Shown here: positions 24,821-34,035 of the stretch, one piece after another
Numbering within the stretch: position 1 is the first letter of the stretch
How the letters are laid out: every line of letters starts with the position of its first letter
Source of the DNA: Sepioteuthis lessoniana
Taxonomy: Eukaryota > Mollusca > Cephalopoda > Myopsida > Loliginidae
NCBI GenBank assembly: GCA_963585895.1
Contig: OY757915.1
Location: forward strand, 87,378,081-87,442,080
Reading direction: 5' to 3'
Length of the DNA: 64,000 bases
Program-made: the position numbers and the translations under genes
The notes under the pieces: model-generated
What the model saw: the letters and a program-made list of their open reading frames with translations, nothing else
Told to the model about the DNA's origin: nothing
Databases searched by the model: none

Positions 24821-27800
24821 ATGTTCATGATAGATTTAAGGCTCGCTAGTTTAAATGGCCGCGGCCTGAGGTCGGAATCTAGAAGATCCCATTTATTTTT
24901 ATACCTCCAGCGTCGCGGCATTGATATGTTGTTTGCAGGAGACTCGCTTTGACTCCAACTTCTATGAAGATATTCTGTCAAGGGACTATTTGTCCTTCTC
25001 AGCATATTTCGATGGTCGTTCCAGAGGTGTCACCTGGCTGATAAGCAGACGTCTGGACGCTACGTGTGCTCTTGTTCTTTCAGATTCGGAGAGCAGACTT
25101 TGTGTTGTGGACGTTACCATAAAGGATAAGGCGTTTCGGCTGATTGGGGTTTATGGGCCCAATGCTACCAGTGAGCTCCCTGCTTTTTTCCGGCGCATCG
25201 AGCCGAACGTTATTCCGTAAAAGCGGGTAATTTTAGTGGGAGATTGGAACGCCGTCCTTGATCACAATTTAGATAGAGGGGCTATTAGTGCGGGTACTAA
25301 TACCTTGGATGCCAGATATATTCGTGAGTTTGTCCAGCGACTTGATCTCGTTGACAAATTTCGCGAATGGCATCCAAATAAGATAGCTTGGACTTGGACC
25401 GGTAGGGGCGCCTCGGCCCAGCTTCATAGCTATTTGGACCGAGTGTTAGTTAAGCGAGTCGACTTAGACCACCTAAATAGTCTAAGTTTCAATCCCTACG
25501 AAGATTCCGACCACAAATTCTTATGTGTGTCGATTAGGTTAGATAAGGCTAGATGAAGGATGTCTGGTTACTGGAAGTTCAACTCTTCCCTTTTGGCTGA
25601 GGATGACTTCCGGAACCAGCTAGAACTAATGATAAAGCGGGAACTGACGGGGTCTATTATGGGAAATAGGTGGTGGGTGTAACCTTAAGAATAGCATTAG
25701 ATCCTTTGCTGCTGACTATGGTAGGAGACTCGAGTCGGGTATGGTAGCGGAGCAAAGATCGATTAAGGATAAGCTAGATAGGGCGGTTTTGGCGGAAGAT
25801 AGTGGGCAAGTTAACGTAGCCAAGGCCGAGCTGGCCTCCTTGCAAGTTAAGGAGTACCAAGCTCTGGTAGTTAGGGCTAGGTTAAAAAGAGTGTCCTTCG
25901 AGGCGACGAATATGGCCCAGGAATTACGGGCCGAGGAACTCAGGCATGCGACAGATCGGCATATCGCCAGTGTCACATCGCCGGATGGGTAACGTCGAAC
26001 TACAAACGAAGCCATCTGTAAGGAGTTCCGGCAGTATTACTTGAAACTTTTTACCAGGGAGCCCGGACTGAGCTCTGCTCAGTTCGACACTTATCTTACC
26101 GACTTCTCTCGGTGACTGAAGCGGCTGGGTGTGAGGGGCGCATAAAGGAGGAGATTCGGGAAGCACTGAAGTCTCCCGGAATCGATGGACTGCCCTACGA
26201 ACTGTACTTGAGGCTGTCGCACATCTTTGTCCCCTTACTGGCTACCATCTATGACAACTGGATGAGGCAGGATTCTATATCCAGACGCTTTACCAGGGGT
26301 ATAGTGAAGTTGCTTCGTAAGAACAATCATGGTGGGGATGGGATTAGTAACTTTCGCCCTTTTAACGATGTTAAACACTGACTTAAAGATTTTGGCGAAG
26401 ATCCTAGCAAACCGTTTGCAGACTGTCCTGCCTAGTCTGATTTTCCTCGAACAGACTATATCAGTCCAAGGCCTTCGAAAGCGTTGACCATACCTTTCTG
26501 GAGGCTGTCTTGTCTGCGGCCGGCTTCGAGTTGCATTTTCGAACCTGGATTCGTCTCCTTTATGCGTCCCCCGGAGTCTTAGTGGAGGTGAATGGGGTAA
26601 GGTCGGAGCCTTTTACTTTGACTTGATCGATTCGTCAAGGTTGCCCATTATCGCCTATGTTATATATTCTTGCGTCAGAGCCCTTTCTGCGCAACCTAAA
26701 GGCGAAGCCGGCCTTACGCGGCCTCACGTTACCTGGCGCCAGTGAGGTAGCCAGGTACACTGCATACGCTGACGACGTCAGCGTGCTTGTAACGAGCAGT
26801 GCCGAGGTGGAGGTGGTAGCAAAGAAATCGGAAGGTACGGAGCTGTGACAGGGGCCAAGATTAACCACGAAAAGTCTGTCGGCTTGCGGTTGGGCTCATG
26901 GAAAGGCTGTGCTCTTCCCGGCCCCTTCATTTAGAATGACGGCCCGTGCAAGATACTCGGCGTCTGGTTGGAGAAAAATTGGTCGGAAGTACTGGAAAAG
27001 GTGGTAGCTGCAACGGAGTTGTGGCTACTTAGGCGGCTTTCCCTAAAGGGACGGGCTGAGGTGTACTGCTCGCACATCTACTCCCTTGTCTTTTACCGAC
27101 TTTCAGTGCTTACTATCCCTCCCACCATCCTATCCTAGCTCGAAAGGACCCTTTTCCAGTTCGTCTGGGCTAAAAGGTTTCCTTTTGGTGCGACGTAGGT
27201 GTACCGAACGTCGAGACACGGCGCCATACTTTGCGCCTTACTTTCCTAGACCGGATGTGTTCACGAGATACGGTGGTGAGAAGCGTCTGGAAAGAAGACG
27301 CTGAACAATCTTCCCGTCGCTAAGAAGTGTGCATTCAGCTGACGGGGAGGCCCTCCGTTTGCCCAGACGCGAGTGCCCCTTCTAAAGCGAGTGTCGGCAT
27401 GCATTGAAAGTTCTCTCTCGGCTGCAGATAGGTCTCTCTGACAGCCAGCCGTTGTCGAGTAGGGCATTATATCGTTGTTTAGTCAGTGAGGCCGCTAGCG
27501 ATAGTCTGGATCGGCAATAAATTGTTTTCAGCGCAACAGGCTATTTTGCCAGAGTGCGGCTGGTGCGGTGATTTGGAGGAGTCTATTGACAACGCCTTCT
27601 TTCACTGCCCGGTCGTGCAGCCACTGTGCAAGCTTCTTGAGGGCTGCATGGTTCGCATCCTCAATGGAAAGTTCTTTTTCCTGGAAGCCAGTTCTGTGTG
27701 CAGCAATATGGTACCGAAGTTGAACAGATAGGAACATTGTGTTTCTCTGCTTACTCGGCGTTATGCGTGTCGTGATTTGAACGACGAGAAAGGAGGAACT

Positions 27801-28027
27801 CTACGAGGATGAGTCTTTTTCTTCTCAGACCCTGGTGGCCTTTTTTAAGCACCAAATCAAATTTAAATCCGGTCTGAGAGAAAGACTCTTCACTGGAGTT
27901 TGGCAAAAGGTAGGTGACTTGCGCGCTTGTATCGCATGGTAGGAGCCAGCCTTATCTTCAGCCTGGACATCACAGGGACGTAAGGATCTTGGGTTACCGG
28001 AAGGACATGACCACCCAACCCAGCTAA
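24821..28027 (+). pseudogene. LINE B2 ORF2: APE endonuclease and reverse transcriptase, broken
   Basis: ATG 24821 follows the ORF1 stop without a gap, suggesting that translation of the two ORFs is coupled. Endonuclease motifs: LQETRFDSNFYEDIL near 24935, VGDWNAVLDHNLD at about 25236-25276, and DSDHKFLCVSIRL near 25505. RT motifs: SPGIDGLPYELYLRLSHIFVP near 26180, RQGCPLSPMLYIL near 26632-26672, and catalytic YADD at 26764-26775. The C-terminal zinc motif CGWCGDLEESIDNAFFHCP lies near 27555-27610, and the stop follows TTQPS at 28025-28027. Short deletions and several frameshifts are present, including a gap between the QTVL segment and the KAF box near 26430-26470. Confidence 0.8.
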
Positions 28028-28699
28028 GTTAGATTTTAGGCCATTTTGATTTAGTTTGTCCTATTTTAGTTAACTTAGCTAGAGTATGTGAGGTCATTGG
28101 CCCACTTTTTCTTTTTGTCCCCTTTTGTTCTGCTTTCCCTTCCCCTTTTTAGATGACAGGAATTGGAGTTCTCCAGGAGTGCGATGGAGTGCTTATCCTA
28201 ATTCATTTATTTATTGTTTACTTATATTATTTATTTATTCTCCTTCGGCACTATTTTCGACTGGTTAACTCCTCTTTCTGCCATTTTTTTTTTTTTTTTT
28301 TTTTTTAGTATGTTGGGGGGACCCCATAGTAACCATCATACTGTGTATATCCTTTGTTCATTTTTCGTTTTTAGGGGAAATGTATATATGTACATTGCTT
28401 TCTTTTGAAGTTTTAAATTATTCCCCTCCCTCTCACACTGTAAATATGAGATTAAGTTTAGAAGTCCATGGAGCACTAGTGTTGTTTAGTGAAAGTAGTT
28501 TGATAGTTATGTTTAATTGAAGTATTTTGGTGCTTTTATTTTGGAGATGTACTGGTCAGTGAATTAGCCTAGTTAAGTTAGTTTAGGATAGTGCTGACCA
28601 GCCTTCCCCCTTCATTTTTTAGGCCTTGTGCCACATTCGTAACTCTTTTTACAATGAATAATTTCCAAGGAGGCAGCCATGTTACTTTTAGCTTGTACA

Positions 28700-29110
28700 G
28701 GTGAGTGCTGTTTATTGTTATTCTATAATAATATTAATCAGAATTGGACACGCATACCTAACACATGCCTACCTGTTCAAGGAAGAAACTGCGAATACTC
28801 GGTCATATATTGAATGACTGCAAAAACAAAAAATACGAGAACGTTACAAGAAAAGTTACCTAGCAACAACCCTCGCCTTGCTATTCGAAGATGTCCCTGC
28901 CTCTCAAATAAGAGTACCGAAAAAATACTTTCAACTCCTATAGAACAAACACTAATTGCTTGAAATCAGTTTGACCATGTATTACCACTAAGTGAGCTTT
29001 GCTGATCTAAACTTATAAACTATTTTTCAAACTATACATACCGTATATATGTATAAACTGTTAGGCATTGAATGACCCACTGTGGTGGATGTACCATAAA
29101 ACCAAAAAAC
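28700..29110 (+). mobile_element. I/Nimb-like LINE C-terminus and 3' end
   Basis: Near 28735-28790 the sequence reads IRIGHAYLTHAYLFKEE, and near 28795-28850 GHILNDCKNKKYENV. This is the C-terminal Cys/His region typical of I/Jockey-group LINEs. The 3' UTR ends at about 29069-29108 with GGCATTGAATGACCCACTGT..GGTGGATGTACCATAAAACC. That terminus is closely similar to the tail of the S1 and SINE-3 repeats. It may be the right-hand half of the I-like element at 8346-10155, split by later LINE insertions. The coding part is degenerate. Confidence 0.6.
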
Positions 29111-29610
29111 CTCTATCCCATCTATGGATCAAATAAACATTTTTAACCACTGAACTGAGTACAAAAAAGACTGATTTTGAATTGTCGGTGCTCCATAGCG
29201 ATACTTGAAACTATTTAACCGCGCACAAACAAATGATTAATTCTGAATAGAATTATTCGTGTAGGATAGGTGTACTTGAAACCATTTAGCTGTGTGCAAT
29301 GATTGAATTATTGGTACCATACAGGAACTATTTGACTTTGTGTCAATGAATAGAATTAAACGGCAATTATTGAAACTATTAGTATGAGCAATACTTGTAA
29401 CCATTTCACTATGTGCAGGCAAAGGATTTATACTAAATAGAATTAAAACTATTCACTTACAAACGATAAATGCGTAACCATTTAACGGTGCAAACAAATA
29501 ACTAATATTGAATTAAATTATTAGGGTTACATAGCTCTACTTGAAACCATTTAACCGTGTGCAAACAAATGAACTGTCTCGTTCGAAAATGTTAACTATA
29601 ATCAATTCAT
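29111..29610 (+). repeat. S1-type variant array
   Basis: Diverged tandem units of about 75-80 bp built from GTGTGCAAACAAATGA, a TTGAATAGAATTATT-like block and ATAGCAATACTTGAAACCAT. The same unit recurs at 45080-45530, 47160-47720, 52700-52900 and 55010-55230, so this is a subfamily of the S1 internal array. No head is recognisable here. Confidence 0.55.
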
Positions 29611-30262
29611 TTACATGTCATATTTGATGAGTTTCTAAGAACGCACTATTCTTCAATTCCCGGCAACTTCCAAGAAAAAAAATATTGCCGTCTGTCACAC
29701 GAAACATGCGCACAATATTTACCCACCTTTTTGCTGTTTTTAAATTTTTTTTTTTTTTATATTTAAAAAATTTTTTTTTTTTTTTAATTTGGTGCTTGAA
29801 GAAAGCACCCAACGTCTGAGAGGATAATGACTCTCCTGACGCGTCGTCCATGTCACGACTTGCATTATGCCGAGCAAGCAGGAAAACAATGCTTCGACAT
29901 GTTCAGCGACGGGACCACATTGCTGCACGTAGAACTGGTTTCTAAGACAAACTTTCCGTTCATTACGCGGATCATGTAGCCTTCGAAAAACTTGGACAGT
30001 GGCCGCACGACCAGGCAGTGAAAGAAGGCGTGTGAGATGGACTTATTCAGGCTGAAGTGCCGGACTCACTGAAAACAGCCTCTGCAGACCCAAAGGGCGT
30101 TTTCCATCACAAGCCAGGTGAACGTTGCGACGTTGAGATACCTCAACCAGGGAACCCAAGGCCACAGTAAGCGATCATTCTCCTTCTTCACACCGAGCTT
30201 GTTGATCAAATCCTTGCGAACGGCCTACACCCTACAATATAATGCCCTACTCATTAACAACC

Positions 30263-30595
30263 GGCTAACAGTAGCTCAGTTGGCTGGGGTTGTAGGATAC
30301 ACTGACTGCATCTCTGCTGAAGGGTAAAGCTCCCAACGAATGTCCTATACATGACACTAAAAAATCAGATTGTGACGCTCCAGTAATGCTGGATCTTTGA
30401 GAAATGTGGAGTATCCCTTTGATGCCGTTGCTCCTTGGTCCACTCTGGTCCTGAGTGGTAGCACTTGCTAATGTTCTATCTATGGGTTAAATAGAACTAA
30501 AGTTTACCTATGCTAAACCGAATTGCTTGTATTAGAACTGTTTGACTAAATTAAACAGCGTGCTTATGCTAAACTGAAATGTCACTTGCAAGGGT
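30263..30595 (+). mobile_element. S1 copy, 3'-truncated (S1-b)
   Basis: Begins TAGCTCAGTTGGCTGGGGTT, the copy whose start looks most like a tRNA box A. It continues through the head (TGACACTAAA, AGCACTTGCTAATG) into a short array and stops without the tail. It sits in the LINE B3 remnant at a point where about 1 kb of the LINE is missing, so insertion and deletion may be linked. Confidence 0.65.
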
Positions 30596-30803
30596 AGCTA
30601 TTGATCCCAGGTGTCTTGTCCATCCCAACCATTTTCAACGCCTGTCGAACTCCATCCTCCGTTATGCAGCCCTCATACTCAGTCGCGTCCGTCGCCGTGA
30701 GGCGAGGAAAATCAGCAAAATAGATGTCGAACTGAGCAATGCTCAGTCCAGGCTCCCTAGTGAAGTTTCTCGAAGTTGTTCCGAAATTCCCGACAAATGG
30801 TTA

Positions 30804-32305
30804 CCCAGTCGGCTGGGGTTGTAGAATAAACCGACTACTTCTCTGCAGAGGGGTAAGACAACCCCCACCCACCCAACAAGTGTCTTGTATATGACACTAA
30901 ACAATCTGATGCTGATGTTCCAGCAATTCTGGAGATTTGGGGAATGCGGAGTACCCCTTCATTGCCATTGCTCCAAGGTCCACTCTGGTCCCGGAGAGGT
31001 AGCAACCTGATACTATTTACCAACCCCTCCGCTCGGGCAGGATATGACAAAATTTCAGTTTTTAAGCGGAGTTTAACAGGTTTGAATTCAGTTTTCCTTT
31101 TCCTTCTCCTAGACAATTGCCTAACCAAGGCTGAAGAACCTAGTCTATCCTACTATTTACCCATAGCTGGAGGGAGAATAATTGGACTCATACATTTCCC
31201 AAGGGTATTAGTGCTATGTGAAATGCAATCAGTCTCGTCCAGGATTTGAACTCGTGTCGCCGTGTCCAGTTCCTACGACGATAACGACTACACCACGGGC
31301 ACCTCCTGGTAGCACCTGATAAGGGTCCTATCCATGGGTTAAATAGAACTAAACCGTGCTTCCTTCTCTATACTGATTTTTTTTCCAAACTGCGCATTTA
31401 TGCTGAACTGAATTGTTTGAAATAGAACTGTTTTGAAGTCGAAACTGGGTACTTATGCTAAACTGAATTATCTGAAATAAAACTGTTTGACATTTAACTC
31501 TGTGTATTGCCCAGTCGGCTGGGGCTGTAGAAAACAACGACTGCACCTCTGCGAATGTGTAAGACCCACCCCGAATGAGTCCTGGATATGACACTTAGCA
31601 ATCTGATGGTGAGGTTCCAGTGATGCTGGAGCACCTCTTTATTGCTGTTTCTCCCATGTCCACTCTGGCCCGGAATAGTAGTACCTGGTTGGGCCCTATT
31701 TATTGGTTAAATAGAACTAACGACATATTTAAACTGAACTAAATAGTTTGACTAAACTGAATTGCTTGAAGTAGAAATGTTTTTGACAGTTAAACCGTAC
31801 TTACACTTAAAATGCGTGCTTAGTTTGAAATGGAACTTTTTTTGACATTGAAAATGTATTTACACTAAACTGATTTGTTCATAGAACTGTCTTGACATTT
31901 AACTGTGTACAAACAAAACCTGTACTTATACTAAACTGAATTATAACTTTTTGACAAAAAAACAAAAACTGTGTGCGTGTGCTAAACTAAATTATTTAAA
32001 ATGGAACCGTTTTTGACATGGAAACTGTATTTACACTAAATAGAATTGTTTAATATAGAACTGTTTTGACATTTAACTGTGTGTAAACAAAATCTGTACT
32101 TATTCTAAACTGAATTAGCTGAATTAGAACTGTTTGACTAAACTAAATAGCTTTAAAGATAAATGTTTTTCACAATTTAAATTGTACCTACATTTTAACT
32201 GCGTACTTGTGTTAAACTAAATTGTTTGATATGAAACTATTTACATAAAAATGGATTTGGCATTCAATAACCGACAAAGGTTGATATGCCATAAAACCCA
32301 ACCAA
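30804..32305 (+). mobile_element. S1 two-headed copy carrying a nested SINE-2 (S1-c)
   Basis: The first head (30804-31330) is interrupted by SINE-2 in reverse orientation. The first array is about 31330-31500, the second head 31505-31700, then a long second array and the tail ending near 32300. This is the same head-array-head-array-tail order as S1-a, S1-f and the copy at 59413. It is itself inserted in LINE B3. Confidence 0.7.
31013..31304 (-). mobile_element. SINE-2, tRNA-derived, nested in S1
   Basis: On the minus strand it starts GGTGCCCGTGGTGTAGTCGT (tRNA-like 5' end with box A), has a box B-like GAGTTCAAATCC, and ends in CCGAGCGGAGGGGTTGGT. The S1 host sequence GGTAGCA(A)CCTGATA is found on both sides (30998-31012 and 31308-31321), a target-site duplication of about 14 bp with one length difference. 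Confidence 0.8.
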
Positions 32306-32556
32306 CCCAGCGACTGCTTCTCTGCAGAGGAGTAAGACCCCACCCAACGTGTATCCTGAATGACACTAAACAATCTGATGGCGAGGTTCCAGCTATGTTG
32401 AACCATTGGGGAATGCGAAGTAACGCCTAATAGGACTCTTTAGTTCTATTTAACCAATAGTGTACATATGCTAAACTGAATTGTTTGAAATAGAACTTTT
32501 TCTAAAAAATGGATTTGGCATTAATAACCTAAAATTGATGTCATAAAACCAATCTA
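32306..32556 (+). mobile_element. S1 short copy (S1-d)
   Basis: A head starting within GCGACTGCTTCTCTGCAGAG, a single short array segment, and a damaged tail (GGCATTAATAACCT...ATAAAACC). It directly follows S1-c and is probably an internally deleted copy. Confidence 0.6.
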
Positions 32557-33245
32557 AACTTACATTACCAGCCTCGATGACGTCACGTACGGCTCGATGT
32601 GCTGAAAAAAGTGGAAGCTCACTGACAGCATTGGCGCCATAAACCTCCAATCAACCGAGAAGCCTTATCCTTTATAGTAAAATCCAATAAGCAAAATCTG
32701 CCCGCCGGATCTGAAAGAATTGCACGGCACGATTAGACGTCGACTTACTTGCCGTGTGACTCTTTTAAAACGGCAATCAATATGCTGCGGATAAATAGTC
32801 CCTCGACAGAATATTTCATGGAAGTTGAAATCGAAGCGCGTCTCCTGCAAATGTATATCAATGCCACGGCGCTAGAAGTAGGATATCTTAGTATCTGACA
32901 TCAGCCCGCTAGTCATTCAAACTAGCAAGCCTTGAATCCATCATGAACATTTACTAGGGTTGAGTACTTGGACTGAACATGGCTGGAGTCAGCCGCCGGA
33001 TCCCTCAACCAGATCGGTGTCCTATCTCATTTGTGATGAGTCGGTCGTGAGCGAGACCCCCCCCCAATATTCCGAGGGAAGGTTAGTTTTACTACTCTAT
33101 AGTGGGAGAGGTTTTGCACAATGAACTCTCCAACAATATTTTTCAACATGATTGCACAGCGTCTTTTATATATGATAGAGGGCCTCATTGGCTTCTGCAA
33201 ACATTCTCATAATACGATCGGATGACGGTGATTTTTCGCGTTTGG

Positions 33246-33600
33246 TAAGTTTGAAGGGTTTTTGTAAGATTGTTTAGGGGAGGGTCAACGACGAAGTGGG
33301 TACAAACTTTATTTCCACGTTGATATTTATTGTGCGGGACAAGGCCTTTTTTAGGTGGGTCTAGTCGCAGGGCCGGAGCCCATACGTGCCCGGCATTTTC
33401 TAAAAATACCTACGGCCCCATCGGCATTCCTCTATTAGGGGCGCCTCAGGCGCCAGGCAATAAACCCAACTCCCACGAAGGGAGTAAAAGCCCCTGAGCC
33501 GGAGGAAATCAACAGTCGACAAGCCACAACCGGCCAGATCCGCGCCCACACCAGACGCGTCCAACCAAAGGGCAGCCCAATTCATTAAGATCTTCCAAAG
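33246..33600 (-). mobile_element. LINE-G 3' end (family with GCGCCTGAGGCGCC motif)
   Basis: A GC-rich 3'-terminal segment. On the minus strand it contains GGGTTTATTGCCTGGCGCCT, the palindrome GGCGCCTGAGGCGCC, and the end box GGCCTTGTCCCGC followed by ACAATAAATATC. Related segments are at 48200-48420 (-) and 56815-57176 (+). The upstream part may encode the C-terminus of an ORF, but I cannot name the LINE clade from it. Confidence 0.55.
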
Positions 33601-34035
33601 AGCTGATTTGTTTACGGTATCGAAAGCTTTTGATAAGTCAATGAAACATTGTTACTATGGAAGATTCCGTTCTTAGCACTTCTGCAATTGCCGAGCACTG
33701 AAAATCATATCCAGTGCCGTGGCTTGCAGGAAAACCGCACTGTTATTCTGGTAGAATTCCATTGACAATTGTGCGGACTAATCTATTTAAAATTATTAAA
33801 AACAATTTTCCACCCAATAGACAGCAGAGATAAGCCCCTAAAATTGCTGCAGTCCGACATCAAATCCTTCTTATACAGACACAAGTGTCACATCTCTCCA
33901 GTCTTGAGGTACTTCACTTTTCCATGCACTTTGGATGGCTTGCTCCAGGAGATCAATCATTTTCTCACCGCCATTCTTTAGAATCTCTGCTGTTATGCCA
34001 TCCATTCCTGGTGCTTTGTCAGGTCTTATGCTACT
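33601..34035 (-). pseudogene. Reverse transcriptase fragment of an APE-type LINE (LINE-H)
   Basis: The minus strand reads DKAPGMDGITAEILKNGGEK near 33965-34020, then a DCSNFRGLSLLS box and an ILPE.QCGF box near 33720-33740. A SKAFDTVN-type motif lies near 33620, damaged. This is the start of an RT domain in the RTE/CR1 part of the LINE tree. It breaks off inside the RT and meets LINE-G 3' sequence. The preceding part of the same LINE type lies just to the right in opposite orientation. Confidence 0.6.

Larger units (their letters stand above)
22441..28655 (+). mobile_element. LINE B2, near full-length Tx1-like retrotransposon
   Basis: The most complete family B copy. The 5' UTR (about 22441-22714) contains a perfect short hairpin GGTCTGAA-TAA-TTCAGACC near 22592-22610 that also exists, imperfectly, in B1. 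ORF1 is 22715-24820 and ORF2 begins at the very next base (TAA-ATG at 24818-24823). The 3' UTR (28028-28655) contains a poly-T run and ends with GGCCTTGTGCCACATT and a TTTTTACAAT-like tail. Frameshifts and stops in both ORFs make it non-functional. It points away from B1, with A2 between them. Confidence 0.8.
29620..33245 (-). mobile_element. LINE B3, fragmented family B copy
   Basis: Minus-strand remnants of family B in the correct order: C-terminal region and zinc area (29620-30262), RT linker (30596-30803), endonuclease N-terminus (about 32560-32940, with QETRFDFNFHEIFCRGT) and the ORF1 C-terminus (about 32960-33245). The pieces are separated by S1 copies and by a deletion of about 1 kb of the RT domain. 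Divergence from B1/B2 is visibly high, so it is an older copy. No intact ORF survives. Confidence 0.65.

Noticed and set aside
1932-28655. R2-type (site-specific, restriction-like endonuclease) LINEs
   Set aside because: ORF2 starts with an APE-type endonuclease (SLNVRGL, GDWNA, SDHK/TDHK) and no R2-type endonuclease motif follows the RT. The Tx1 group fits better.
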